A stretch of 64,000 nucleotides of DNA from Clavelina lepadiformis (GCF_947623445.1 NC_135244.1:17484860-17548859); one strand, 5' to 3'; counted from the stretch's first letter, positions 1 through 10,608 are shown. Notes: a model not told the origin generated them from the letters alone. Made by a program: numbers and translations.

Positions 1-602
1 TTGCAATCATTAAATATTTTCTGTCTCATTTCACTATTAAAAGTTAGGGCCGTTTACGATATTTTTGACAGGATTTACATGGTTTTGCACGGATCCATGT
101 TTGGGAAATATCCGTATTAACTTGCTCTATTATGTTTAATCGTTTAATGTTTAGACAGATTTTGATAGCGCAAATTCTTCCAATGGTGCTCATTTTAATT
201 GGATCAAGTGTTAATGTTCGTAAATATTTTTACGACACCATTAAGATGTTTGCTCATAGTTCTCGCAACAACATAGCAGAATATGTTTAATTAACCGATT
301 CTAACCAATATAGATTTATCATATCAGCATTGTGCAGAAATATATAGATAAGTTTCATTGGTATTGTTTCAGAGTTCTTAAAACGTTGTAAGCATTTTAT
401 GGTTAGCAAGCAACAGCGGAACGATAGGTTAACAAAATCGTAAAATCCAGGATAACCTCAAATTGTCACTTTAGTTGTTTCTCATAACACAATAGGATTG
501 GTTGAGCCAACATTATTTGTATTTTTTTTCTAAATTCACATTTATAAATAAAAACTGAACGAAACGATTTTAATCACAAACTACAGACAATTATTCTTGC
601 AT

Positions 603-1190
603 TTTATTTTAATTACATAGTTTCTACGTAACAATTAAACTTTTGTCGACTTTACATGGTCGTCAAATGATTGTCATAACAACATCACCTGCAAAATATA
701 AAATTATTACGACTTTGCGAAAAAATATTTTCGACTAATAAATTACAGAAATAAGCAACACAACTTTGTAAAGTTCACAGATTGGAGTTACATAGAATAC
801 AAATACAACGACTTATACTCACCCATGTTAATATGCTGGAGTAGAAAAGAGCAGAAGAAGAGCACCAGCGCCAAGTATAACGAAAACCATGACGGTCGAA
901 GTTGATTGAATAAAGTTTTTTAAAATTTCTATAAATTTTTAAGTTATAAATTTGTAGGCAATTAGGTGAATAGAATATAAATAAGTCTTTCTGCATTCAT
1001 TTGCAAAATTATTATATCCAATGCCACTTTTTAAACATTTTCATGAAAACAATCAAATGCGTCTAAACTTTTTTTAAAAAGAAACTCGTTTTTCTAAACT
1101 TACCTGGAAACGGACTCTTGTAAATTGTAAACGCTTGTAGATGCTTGTAATACTTCGGAATAGACTTTTTCGCTTTAATTTGCTATTGAA
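603..1190 (-). other. Predicted three-exon mini-gene, copy A (minus strand)
   Basis: This is the mirror image of copy B. A TATA-like box lies at 1204-1211 (TATAAATA on the minus strand). Exon 1 runs from about 1180 to 1104 with a GTAAGT donor. Exon 2 is 990-823 (acceptor GCAG, donor GTGAGT). Exon 3 starts at 688 after TTTTGCAG, and an AATAAA (minus strand, 608-603) follows. Exon 1 has no ATG. All boundaries are inferred from splice consensus and from conservation in the other two copies. Confidence 0.55.
828..890 (-). CDS. 20-aa hydrophobic micropeptide ORF, copy A
   Basis: The ORF reads MVFVILGAGALLLLFSTPAY and then stop. It lies wholly inside predicted exon 2, starts at the first ATG of the predicted mRNA in a good context (purine at -3, G at +4), and ends a few bases before the exon-end donor. 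The peptide is almost all hydrophobic, like a lone membrane segment or signal peptide. I do not recognise the family. It is identical in copy B and differs by one residue in copy C. A non-coding transcript remains possible. Confidence 0.45.
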   Translation of the reverse strand: MVFVILGAGALLLLFSTPAY

Positions 1191-1580
1191 AGCAACGAGG
1201 TTGTATTTATATGCTGAAAATTGTTTTCAATAAGAGATGGAATGCTTGTGAAAAACGGCTGTTTTTGGTCAACGTGATAAAACTCATGGAGTGAGGAGTG
1301 TGACAAACAAGGTAAACATTTCGTTCCAGGTTTATATAGTCCATTTTTAGAAGTGGCCGGGAACATGAAAATGATGAAATGTGTAGGAGTGAAAACAAAG
1401 TTTCGTGCTTACCATAAACTTGATATGTTAGAATTAATGTAAAGTGAGCTACACCTGACGTAAACATCCATTTACAACTGTTATCACTTTGATTATCTTT
1501 CTACCCATGAAGACACGTATTTGTCATGTAGTGTTTTCCTCAATTTATATTCGAATGTTGATGTCTTACACTCTGATTCT

Positions 1581-1736
1581 TCTTGCCACAAGCTACTCTC
1601 TTTTTTTAGAAAGCGCCAAGGAGAAACATCCCAAAAATTATTTTAAAGCCGTAAAAAGTAGCCATAAAACGTAGGTTATAAAAATACACATAAAAACTAA
1701 TTGCAAAAAAACATCAAAGCTGGACTAAACTTTGTA
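1581..1736. other. Spacer at the centre of the palindrome
   Basis: About 155 bases that do not pair with each other separate the two inverted arms. No gene or known element is recognisable. The two mini-gene copies face away from this centre, so the spacer and the inner arm ends form a shared, symmetric intergenic region between their TATA-like boxes near 1207 and 2108. Confidence 0.6.
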
Positions 1737-2104
1737 ATCCATTAGAAACTGAGTGAAAGACATCAACATTCAAATATAAGTTGAGGAAAACACTACGTGA
1801 CAAATACGTGTCTTCATCGGTAGTAAGGTGAAAAAAAAGTGATAACAGTTGTAAACAGCAGTTTACGTCAGGTGTAGCTTTCTTTACATTCGTTCTAACA
1901 TATTAAGTTTATGGTAAGCACGAAACTTTGTTTTCCCTCGTACACATTTCATGTACCCGGCCACTTCTAGAAATGGACTATATAAACCAGGAACGAAGTG
2001 TTTACCTTGTTTGTCACACACCTCACTCCTTCAGTTCTATCACGTTGACCAAAAACAGCCGTTTTTACAAGCATTCCATCTCTCATTGAAAACAATTTTC
2101 AGCA

Positions 2105-2112
2105 TATAAATA
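2105..2112 (+). promoter_or_regulatory. TATA-like box of mini-gene copy B
   Basis: TATAAATA lies about 100 bases before the exon 1 donor. A transcription start near 2135 would give a short ATG-free leader. The same box is present in mirrored position at 1204-1211. In the 6.2-kb copy this position reads differently, while a second TATAAATA lies upstream at 6056-6063. Confidence 0.45.
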
Positions 2113-2134
2113 CAACCTCGTTGCTTTCAATAGC

Positions 2135-2735
2135 AAATTAAAGCGAAAAAGTCTATTCCGAAGTATTGCAAGCATCTACAAGCGTTTACAATTTACAAGA
2201 GTCCGTTTCCAGGTAAGTTTAGAAAAACGAGCTTCTATTTTTAAAAAAGTTTAGACGTATTTGATTGTTTTCATGAAAGTGTTTAAAAAGTGGCATTGGA
2301 TATAATAATTTTGCAAATGAATGCAGAAACACTTATTTATACTCTATTCACTTAATTCCCTAAAAACTTATACCTTAAAAAATCATAGAAAGTTTGAAAA
2401 ACTTTATTCAACAAAATTCAACCGTCATGGTTTTCGTTATACTTGGCGCTGGTGCTCTTCTTTTGCTCTTTTCTACTCCAGCATATTAACATGGGTGAGT
2501 ATAAGTCGTTGTATTTGTATTCTATGTAACTCCAATCTGTGAACTTTACAAAGTTATGTTGCTTATTTCTGTAATTTATTAGTCGAAAATGTTTTGTCGC
2601 AAAGTCGTAATGATTTTATATTTTGCAGGTGATGTTGTTATGACAATCATTTGACGATCATGTAAAGTCGACACAAGTTTAATTGTTACGTAGAAACTAT
2701 GTAATTAAAATAAAATGCAAGAATAATTGTCTGTA
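2135..2735 (+). other. Predicted three-exon mini-gene, copy B
   Basis: Exon 1 runs from about 2135 to 2212, ending CCAG before GTAAGT. Exon 2 is 2327-2494, with acceptor TGCAG and donor GTGAGT. Exon 3 runs from 2629, after TTTTGCAG, to a polyadenylation signal AATAAA at 2709-2714. All splice signals are strong and are kept in copies A and C. The mature message would be only about 350 nt. Boundaries are inference from consensus and repeat conservation. Confidence 0.55.
2427..2489 (+). CDS. 20-aa hydrophobic micropeptide ORF, copy B
   Basis: Same peptide as copy A (MVFVILGAGALLLLFSTPAY). The Leu codon that is CTG in copies A and C is TTG here, a silent change. The in-frame sequence upstream has a stop before any ATG, so the start is well defined. 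Exon 3 would add only 3'UTR. Function is unknown: a membrane-inserted micropeptide, a secreted signal fragment, or a chance ORF in a non-coding RNA. Confidence 0.45.
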   Translation: MVFVILGAGALLLLFSTPAY

Positions 2736-3316
2736 GTTTGTGATTAAAATCGTTTCGTGCAGTTTTATTTATAAATGTAAATTAAAAAAAAAAATACAAA
2801 AAATGTTGGCTCAACCAATCCTATTGTGTTATGAGAAACAACTAAAGTGACAATTTGAGGTTATCCTGGATTTTAAAACTTTGTTAACCTATCGTTCCAC
2901 TGTTGCTTGCTAACCATAAAACGCTTACAATGTTTTAAGAACTCTGAAACAATATCAATGAAACTTATCTATGTAGCCTATTTCTGCACAATGCTGATAT
3001 GATAAATCTATTTTGGTTAGAATCGGTTAATTAAGCATATTCTGTTATGCTGCTGCGAGAACTATGAGCAAACATCTTAATGGTGTCATAAAAATATTTA
3101 CGAATATTAAGACTTGATCCAATTAAAATGAGCACCATTAGAAGAATTCGCGCTATCAAAATCTGTCTAAACATTAAACGATTAAACATAGAGCAAGCTA
3201 ATACGGGTTTTTCTCAAACATGGATCCGTGCAAAACCATGTAAATTTTGTCAAAAATATCGTAAACGGCCATAACGTTTAATAGTGGAGTGAGACAGAAA
3301 ATATATAATGATTGCA

Positions 3317-4780
3317 AACAGCTGGAGCGCCGTCTTGTGACGTATGAAAGTTGTGGTTTAATGTGCCATTATGCCGTGCGTGAAACTTTCTCGAAAAGTG
3401 CAATTAATGACCGTATGGGCCTATACTCACTATATGTGCCACTGAACGTTGGAAACTTCGTTAATATTTAAAAGCTGGAGGTCGTCATCTAATGCATTGA
3501 CATTTTAATCGTCTGTTCTCTGCTCTTGTGTATATAAAAAAGCCGCTTGGAATTAAGTAATTTATGGCTCGGATCAATCTTTGTCTTTACTTTTATTCAG
3601 TTAATATAGTACGCTATCCACTCGTTCAATTGTACAGTATGTATAAATTTGTTTATCATTTTGGTAACGCTCCGTATACAATAACGGAAAAATAGTATCA
3701 ATCAAGGGACAAAAATTGAAAATGCTGTGTTGCTTGTGTAGGGCTATGCTTTAAAATAGTTATTATATTTTTACAAAGTAAGAAAGTTATAGTTAACTTA
3801 AATAAATACCTTTGTCGTTACATGCTCGTGATGGTGATACCGTGGTGGTACATAAGTATAGGCCTACTTTTCTGAAGAAGGCTTAAATTTGTATGATTAC
3901 TTATACAGTACATAATTATGGCAACTTGAAATTTTTGTTGTAGCCTAATTGATGCTCTTTTAAACAATTTCTTCATACAAGAAATAAAAAATTAAAGATT
4001 ATATATTTAATATAGGCCTTATGTGCAAATGGGCTTTAAAACCTATATCGAAACCAAACTCATTAAAATCAAATTCTTCATAAAAAGAAGCAATATTCGT
4101 TTAAATGTTGACAAACCCTTAGTTGAGATTTATCTTTCATTAATTCGCAGTTTTTATCAAAGATATGATAATTGTGGTGAATATTGAATAAATAATTAAA
4201 AGCGACAATTTTGAAGGTCTTATGAAGTCAAAGAAAGGTCAAAATATATTATGAATGTTTGCATTTGGGTCTTTGATGCTATCTTTTCTCTGTTTACACA
4301 GTTTTAAAAAATCGTTTAAATAATTTGATAAAATGACTTTGATAAAAATTTTCACATTAATAGAGCATTTTGAAATGCTGAAATTTTGAACCTTTGTAAA
4401 TCATTCACAGAACCGAATTCCAAGAAATCATTCTGATATTTTATAAGATCTCAACCATACTTCAAACGACTATACGCAGACTGCAAAAACAAAACTCGTT
4501 TGTTTATTGAGGCTTTTATCCGGATTTAATGCAAAGTTTAAGTTAAGGTTTATTGATAATTTTCCTTTCAAAAAGCCTTTCAGTTAGGAACGTCTCCCTC
4601 GGAGATAATAATCCATCAAAGCTTCCGTGTTATTGGTTTTGATGAGACTTTGATAAGCGTAAGTAAATAGAGTTTTAAGTAACTCAATGATTTGTAAAAT
4701 TAAAATTGTCTTTTGTTGCTTGACGTCGAAGAAGTTGAAGCAACTTGAATGATAATTTGCGTTTTGTCATAAAATTTTAG
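3317..4780. other. Duplicated segment without a recognised gene
   Basis: Nearly identical to about 7400-8865. It contains a 60-codon open frame at 3289-3471 and its counterpart at 7375-7578. These stay open mainly because the duplication is recent, and no family is recognised. The 5' half of the block around 4400-4780 is distantly repeated at 5560-5920, showing an older internal duplication. Confidence 0.6.
3531..3540 (+). promoter_or_regulatory. TATA-like element, possible promoter of the hydrophobic-tail gene
   Basis: TATATAAAAA is followed by a GC-richer stretch (AGCCGCTTGG), and the whole block is nearly identical at about 7615-7625 in unit 2. It lies upstream of the 59-60-aa ORFs with no other promoter-like signal between. 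The link to those ORFs is inference. Confidence 0.3.
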
Positions 4781-4817
4781 TCTAAGCTAAAATTTTCATA
4801 AACATTTACCTACAAGT

Positions 4818-5000
4818 ATGTCTTTTCAAGGAGTGTTACCTGACGCCAATCAAACAAACTCAAATAGCAGCACTTCCTTCTTGTTGTTTTCAACAATGTT
4901 TCTGAAAACAGTTAAATATATACAAAACTCTTTTCAGAAAAATAGACTTGCGATTGGAATTGTTGTTGCTCTGATGTTAATTGCAAGTCCAGCATGTTAA
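4818..5000 (+). CDS. 60-aa ORF with C-terminal hydrophobic segment, copy 1
   Basis: The ORF begins MSFQGVLPDANQTN, has a Ser/Asn-rich first third, a basic middle (FLKTVKY, FQKNR), and ends with a membrane-like tail (LAIGIVVALMLIASPAC). The exon appears to start after TTTTAG near 4782 and to end at 5008 (ATATG before GTAAAT). A 3' exon follows from 5261 (TTTCAG), with AATAAA at 5358-5363. The tail and the sequence after the stop resemble the end of the 20-aa gene (STPAY, stop, CATGG, donor), so the two are probably relatives. The layout resembles tail-anchored micropeptides. Family unknown. Confidence 0.45.
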   Translation: MSFQGVLPDANQTNSNSSTSFLLFSTMFLKTVKYIQNSFQKNRLAIGIVVALMLIASPAC

Positions 5001-5559
5001 ATCATATGGTAAATCAATTGTTTTCAAAATATCAAATCACTTTATGTTTTATCAATACAATACGTTTATTGTTGTATTTCCCATTTGTGATTTTTTTACA
5101 AATAATTCAACAGTATGATATTTGCTTATGCATTTTTATGTTTACTGCTTTTATGCTTACTGCTTATGTTTATGAACTTCCGGTAAAAATATACCGCTTT
5201 TACTTCATGCTGTGATAAATGCAATAATTTGTTAGGCTACCTATCGTATATATATTTCAGAAAAATGTATTTGCCAAAATTCTTCGAAGATCATGACTAC
5301 ACTCAAACCAATGAATTAATTACAAAATGATCGATTTCAGTAATGTGTTGAACAATGAATAAAATATACGTTTGACTCTCTTTTCTCTGTTTATATTGTT
5401 GTAAATGTCTTGATTATAATAAAGTATATATTAGTCATAGTCGTTAGGTCATAATAAAGTAATTTGATAAAAACGACTAAGTATAAGAAACGACCTCATC
5501 GACTTCACATCGTAAAACCTCTGAAATGCTCTGACATAATTTTAAGCAACTTAAAGTTT

Positions 5560-6010
5560 TCATAGAACCGAATTCCAAATAATAACTCGACATCTAAGAA
5601 CGTCTGCCTACCTTCAAAAAACTGCCAGACGGTAAACATAAAATTCTTTCTTTGTTTATTTAATAGGTTTATCAAAATTTAACATCAATTTAAGGAAGAA
5701 TTCATTAATTTCCTTTTCAAATGAGGTTTTGTCTGAGAAAATCTGAAGACCTTAAGTAAATAGAGTATAATCTTAACTAACTCAATGATCTTGCAGAACT
5801 GTCTATTGGAATAGTTGAAGCTGCTCAAGTTTCAGTTTGTCTTGTCAATTTGTCAGTTTGCATTTTTTATGAAAAAGATGTTTGATGTTAAACAAAGTCT
5901 TCGATAAAATCTGCTTTTAAATATGTCTTTTCAAGAACTATTTTCCTAAACTAACCAAACAAAATTAAGGTGCACTTTTTAAAAATATTGTTTTTAAGAA
6001 CTTTTTCTAA
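5560..6010 (+). pseudogene. Decayed relative of the 60-aa ORF exon
   Basis: The block follows the same order as 4400-4860: GAACCGAATTCCAA, a TTTGTTTATT stretch, AAGTAAATAGAGT, CTCAATGAT, then ATGTCTTTTCAAG. After the start, the frame closes within nine codons. It is repeated at 9640-9758 plus 10935-11250 in unit 2. It is best read as an old, non-functional copy of the hydrophobic-tail gene. Confidence 0.5.
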
Positions 6011-6055
6011 CAGTTAAAATTATTTCAAACGGTTCTCGAAAAAAAAAGCGCAGTC

Positions 6056-6063
6056 TATAAATA
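6056..6063 (+). promoter_or_regulatory. TATA box shared between two different mini-genes
   Basis: TATAAATA is followed by a roughly 40-base leader block (AAGCTTTAAAGCTTGA, CTTCAGCAGAAGCG). The same block occurs at 11298-11305. Here it precedes the 20-aa gene copy C; at 11.3 kb it precedes a gene with a different peptide. This suggests one promoter module has been joined to different downstream exons. Confidence 0.5.
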
Positions 6064-6089
6064 TAAGCTTTAAAGCTTGATTTTCAAAC

Positions 6090-6825
6090 TTCAGCAGAAG
6101 CGTTCAACAAACAGATATATATCTGCAAAAACAGCCGATTTTGCAAGCATTCCATCTCTTATTGAAAACAATTATCAGCATAGGCCTATACGTAAAAACA
6201 TCCTGGTTGCTTTCAATAGCAAATTAAAGCGAAAAAGTTTATTTCAAAGTATTGCAAGCATCTAGGCTACAAGCGTTTACAATTTACAAGAGTCCGTTTC
6301 CAGGTAAGTTTAGAAAAACGAGTTTCTTTTTAAAAAAAAGTTTAGACGCATTTGATTGTTTTCATGAAAATGTTTAAAAAGTTGCATTGGATATTATAAT
6401 TTTGCAAATGAATGCAGAAAGACTTCTTTATATTCTATTCACTTAATTGCTTACAAATTTATACCTTAAAAAATTATAGAAAGTTTGAAAAACTTTATTC
6501 AATCAACTTCGACCGTCATGGTTTTCGTTATACTTGTCGCTGGTGCTCTTCTTCTGCTCTTTTCTACTCCAGCATATTAACATGGGTGAATATAAGTCGT
6601 TGTATTTGTATTCTATGTAATTCCAATCTGTGAACTTTACAAAGTTGTGTTGCTTATTTCTGTAATTTATTAGTCGAAAATGTTTTGTTGCGAAGTCGTA
6701 ATGATTTTATATTTTGCAGGTGATGTTGCTATGACAATTCATTTGACGATCATGTAAAGTCGACACAAGTTTAATTGTTAGGTAGAAATTATGTAATTAA
6801 AATAAAATGCAAGAATATTTGTCTG
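6090..6825 (+). other. Predicted three-exon mini-gene, copy C
   Basis: Exon 1 ends at 6303 (CCAG before GTAAGT). Exon 2 is 6418-6585 (acceptor TGCAG, donor GTGAAT, slightly weaker than in copies A and B). Exon 3 starts at 6720, and AATAAA lies at 6801-6806. The proximal promoter region differs from copy B: a TAGGCCTA-bearing change replaces the local TATA box, so the upstream TATAAATA at 6056 may serve instead. Confidence 0.5.
6518..6580 (+). CDS. 20-aa hydrophobic micropeptide ORF, copy C
   Basis: Same frame and length as copies A and B. One conservative change, Gly7 to Val, gives MVFVILVAGALLLLFSTPAY. It begins at the first ATG of the predicted mRNA in the same start context. Three copies keep the frame, with one silent and one conservative difference among them. 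This is consistent with coding constraint, but the duplication may be too young to prove it. Confidence 0.45.
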   Translation: MVFVILVAGALLLLFSTPAY

Positions 6826-7399
6826 TAGTTTTTGATTAAAATCCATTCGTGCAGTTTTATTTATAAATGTAAATTTAGAAAAAAAATACAAATAGTGTTG
6901 GCTCAACCAATCTCATTGTGTTATGAGAAACAGCTAAAGTGACAAGTTGAGTTTATCCTGGATTTTACAATTTTTTTAATCAATCGTTCCGCTGTTGCTT
7001 GCTAACCATAAAACGCTTACAATGTTTTAAGAACTCTGAAACAATACCAATGAAACTTCTCCATGTATTTCTGCACAATGCTGATATGATAAATCTATAT
7101 TGGTTAGAATCGGTTAATTAAGCATATTCTGCTATGTTGTTGCGAGGACTATGTGCAAACATCTTAATGGTGTCGTAAAAATATTTACGAACATTAAGAC
7201 TTGATCCAACTAAAATGAGCACCATTGGAAGAATTCGCGCTATCAAAATCTGTCTAAACATTAAACGATTAAACATAGAGCAAGTTAATACGGATCTTTC
7301 CCAAACATGGATCCGTGCAAACCATGTAAATCTTGTCAAAAATACCATAAACAACTCTAACGTTTAATAATGAAGTGAGACAGAAAATATATAATGATT

Positions 7400-8870
7400 G
7401 CAAACAGCTGGAACGCCGTCTTGTGACGTATGAAAGCTGTGGTTTAATGTGCCATTATGCCGTGTGTGAAACTTTATCGAAAAGTGCAATTAATGAACAT
7501 ATGGGCGTATGCTCGCTATTTGTGCCACTGAACGTTGGAAACTTCATTAACATTTACAAGCTGGAGGTCGTCATCTAATGCATTGACATTTTAATCGTCT
7601 GTTCTCTGCCCTTGTATATAAAAAAGCCGCTTGGAATTAAGTAATTTCTGGCTCGGATCAATCTTTGTCTTTACTTTTATTCAGTTAATATAGTACGCTA
7701 TCCACTCGTTCAATTGTACAGTATGTATAAATTTGTTTATCATTTTGGTAACGCTCCGTATACAATAACGGAAAAATAGTATCAATCAAGGGACAAAAAT
7801 TGAAAATGCTGTGTTGCTTGTGTAGGGCTATGCTTTAAAATAGTTATTATATTTTTACAAAGTAAGAAAGTTATAGTTAACGTAAATAAATACCTTTGTC
7901 GTTACATGCTCGTGATGGTGATACCGTGGTGGTACATAAGTATAGGCCTACTTTTCTGAAGAAGGCTTAAATTTGTATGATTACTTATACAGTACATAAT
8001 TATGGCAACTTGAAATTTTTGTTGTAGCCTAATTGATGCTCTTTTAAACAATTTCTTCATACAAGAAATAAAAAATTAAAGATTATATATTTAATATAGG
8101 CCTATTGTGCAAATGGGCTTTAAAACCTATATCGAAACCAAACTCATTAAAATCAAATTCTTCATAAAAAGAAGCAATATTCGTTTAAATGTTGACAAAC
8201 CCTTAGTTGAGATTTATCTTTCATTAATTCGCAGTTTTTATCAAAGATATGATAATTGTGGTGAATATTGAATAAATAATTAAAAGCGACAATTTTGAAG
8301 GTCTTATGAAGTCAAAGAAAGGTCAAAATATATTATGAATGTTTGCACTTGGGTCTTTGATGCTATCTTTTCTCTGTTCACACAGTTTTAAAAAATCTTT
8401 TAAATAATTTGATAAAACGACTTTGATAAAAATCTTCACATTAATAGAGCATTTTGAAATGCCGAAATTTTGAACCTTTGTAAATCATTCACAGAACCGA
8501 ATTCCAAGAAATCATTCTGATATTTTATAAGATCTCAACCATACTTCAAAGGACTATACGCAGACTGCAAAAACAAAACTCGTTTGTTTATTGAGGCTTT
8601 TATCCGGATTTAATGCAAAGTTTAAGTTAAGATTTATTGATAATTTCCTTTTCAAAAAGCCTTTCAGTTAGGAACGTCTCCCTCGGAGATAATAATCCAT
8701 CAAAGCTTCCGTGTTATTGGTTTTGATGAGACTTTGATAAGCGTAAGTAAATAGAGTTATAAGTAACTGAATGATTTGTAAAATTAAAATTGTCTTTTGT
8801 TGCTTATTGTCGAAGAAGTTGAAGTGGCTTGAATGCTAATTTGCGTTTTGTCATAAAATTTTAGTCTGAG
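7400..8870. other. Second copy of the gene-poor duplicated segment
   Basis: Direct copy of about 3317-4780, with sparse substitutions and very few small indels. No independent gene is recognised. It carries the second TATA-like element near 7616 and leads into the second hydrophobic-tail ORF. Confidence 0.6.
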
Positions 8871-8901
8871 CTAAAATTTTTATTAAAATCTACCTACAAG
8901 T

Positions 8902-9081
8902 ATGTCTTTTCAAGGAGTGTTACCTGACTCCAATCAAACAAACTTAAATAGCAGCACTTCCTTACTGTTGTTTTCATCAATTTTTCTGAAAACAGTTAAA
9001 TATGTACCAAACTCTTTTCAGAAAAATAGGCTTGCGATTGGAGTTGTTGTTGCTCTGATGTTAATGGCACGTCCAACATGA
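8902..9081 (+). CDS. 59-aa ORF with C-terminal hydrophobic segment, copy 2
   Basis: Counterpart of 4818-5000. It starts MSFQGVLPDSNQTN and ends LAIGVVVALMLMARPT, one codon shorter at the end. Several residues differ (Ala10Ser, Ser15Leu and others), but the hydrophobic tail and basic middle are kept. The donor GTAAAT follows at about 9091. A 3' exon begins near 9341, with AATAAA at 9434-9439. Function unknown; a tail-anchored membrane micropeptide is one reading. Confidence 0.43.
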   Translation: MSFQGVLPDSNQTNLNSSTSLLLFSSIFLKTVKYVPNSFQKNRLAIGVVVALMLMARPT

Positions 9082-9775
9082 TAAATCATATGGTAAATCA
9101 ATTGTTTTTAAAATATCAAATCACTGTAAGTTTTATCAATACAATGCGTTTATTATTGTATTCCCCATTTGTGATTTTTTTTACAAATAATCCAACAGTA
9201 TGATATTTGCTTATGCATTTTTATGTTTACTGCTTTTATGCTCCCTGCTTATGTTTATGGACTTCTGGTAAAAATATACCGCTTTTACTTCATGCTGTGA
9301 TAAATGCAATAATTTTTTACATATCGTGCATATATTTCAGAAAAATTTATTTGCTAAAATTCAAGATCATGTTTACACTCAAACCAATGAATTAATTACA
9401 AAATGATCGATTTCAGTAATGTGTTGAAAAATGAATAAAAAATACGTTTGACTCTCTTTTCTCTGTTTATATTGTTGTAAATGTCTTAATTATAATAAAG
9501 TATATATTAGTCATAGTCGTTAGGTCATAATAAAGTAATTTGATAAAAACGGTTACAAGAAACGACCTCATCGACTTCACATCGTAAAATCTCTTAAATG
9601 CTCTGACACAATTTTAAGCAACTTAAAGGTTTAACAGAACCGAATTCCAAGAAATAACTCGACATCTAAGAACGCCTGCCTTCAAAAAACTGCCAGACAG
9701 TAAACACAAAATTCTTTCTTTGTTTATTGAGGTTTATCAAAATTTATCATCAATTTAACACGTTCGCTGCGATGT

Positions 9776-9834
9776 GACCCACCGGTGGGTCATGCGTAAA
9801 GTTTAGCTACTGCGATATGACCCACCGGTGGGTC
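9776..9834. repeat. Subterminal palindromes of the piggyBac-like element, left side
   Basis: GACCCACCGGTGGGTC, a perfect 16-bp palindrome, occurs at 9776-9791 and 9819-9834, each preceded by TGCGAT. A near copy lies at 9922-9937. Repeated subterminal palindromes in a DNA transposon usually mark transposase or host-factor binding. Confidence 0.8.
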
Positions 9835-10080
9835 GTACGAACAAAATTACTGTTTTTTTTTTAAGTTCACTGCGATGCAACTTATTATTGTGTCATGCGT
9901 AAAATTTTGCTACTAAGTTGTGACCCACCGGTGGTTCTTACGAAAAAAATTACTTTTATTATTTTTTTGCCTTTTTTCCTTGTTTCACAATACTTGTTTA
10001 ACACAGACAAATGGTGAAATGTTTTGTAATTTTATTATATTGAAAAAGAACATACAGCTTGCTTTTCGACCAATACAGTG

Positions 10081-10608
10081 CTATTTGGGGAAGTTTGTGT
10101 ATTCCCATATAAAAAAAATTCCTATGAACGTCTTGATTTCAGATGAGGAGTTTGGTTTCCAGGAATTTAATCGTGAATGGCGTGTTACAGTTTGTCCTGC
10201 AATGACCTGACAAGCGTAACGGTTCGTTTCTCTCACCATTAGACTAATGATGTCATCTGATATAAATAGACTGAATACGTCTATTGGCCAAACTTTACCT
10301 TCGTGTGAAGGTTCAGCCTGAATGCAAAGAGCTTCTTGACCAGTGAATCCAAAATTCTTCTCCCTAACACTGGTAGCAGTCCAGCTATTTTGTAGCGTGG
10401 CTAAACCAGAAGTACCATCTACCATGCCTGTGGTGGTCACAACATCTGTCGACGTATCTTCCTCTTCATCCTGTTCTACACTTGTACTGCTGCTATCATT
10501 TGGTTCATACACTGAATCATCTGACTCCTCTTCATCTGAACTAAAATCCTCATCTGAAGATTCCTCAAAATTAGCAGCACTTCTACCGTAAAACGATGCA
10601 GGACCCAT
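10081..10608 (-). pseudogene. Truncated piggyBac transposase (N-terminal 175 aa)
   Basis: The ORF starts MGPASFYGRSAANFEES. An acidic Ser/Asp/Glu-rich N-terminus covers about residues 15-50, typical of piggyBac (PGBD) transposases. It leads into the beginning of the DDE_Tnp_1_7 domain (PIDVFSLFISDDIISLMVRE and SSEIKTFIGIFF are recognisable). The frame then runs out near FPK. The catalytic aspartates and the C-terminal zinc finger are not present, so the protein cannot catalyse transposition. Confidence 0.85.

Larger units (their letters stand above)
1..1580. repeat. Left arm of a large inverted repeat (palindrome)
   Basis: Reading this stretch on the minus strand reproduces 1737-3316 on the plus strand almost base for base. 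The first bases of the window pair with the bases around 3307-3316, and the blocks near 1530-1570 pair with those near 1755-1795. The arm reaches the window edge, so the repeat may be longer. It holds one complete minus-strand copy of the three-exon mini-gene. High identity suggests a recent duplication or gene conversion between arms. Confidence 0.9.
1737..3316. repeat. Right arm of the large inverted repeat
   Basis: Inverted partner of 1-1580. It carries the plus-strand copy of the mini-gene and overlaps the start of the first direct tandem unit (from about 2054). The same sequence therefore occurs three times in the window: inverted at 1-1263, and direct at 2054-3316 and about 6128-7400. 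Confidence 0.9.
2054..6127. repeat. Tandem duplication unit 1 (about 4.1 kb)
   Basis: This segment recurs in the same orientation at 6128 to about 11340. Most of 3290-4800 matches 7376-8880 with only scattered differences, so the duplication is recent. Each unit holds a 20-aa mini-gene, a 59-60-aa hydrophobic-tail ORF, and a decayed relative of the latter. Unit 1 keeps the empty site (ATTTAAGG near 5690) of the piggyBac-like insertion in unit 2. Confidence 0.9.

Noticed and set aside
775-996. A 73-codon open frame (also at 2321-2542 and 6412-6633) overlapping the 20-aa micropeptide in another frame
   Set aside because: It runs through the conserved GTGAGT donor and its ATG lies before the exon 2 acceptor, so it would not be translated from the spliced message. 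It stays open because the copies are nearly identical.
3289-3471. 60-codon frame MRQKIYNDCKQLE... and its copy at 7375-7578
   Set aside because: No promoter, splice or family support. Conservation between copies is explained by the recent duplication.
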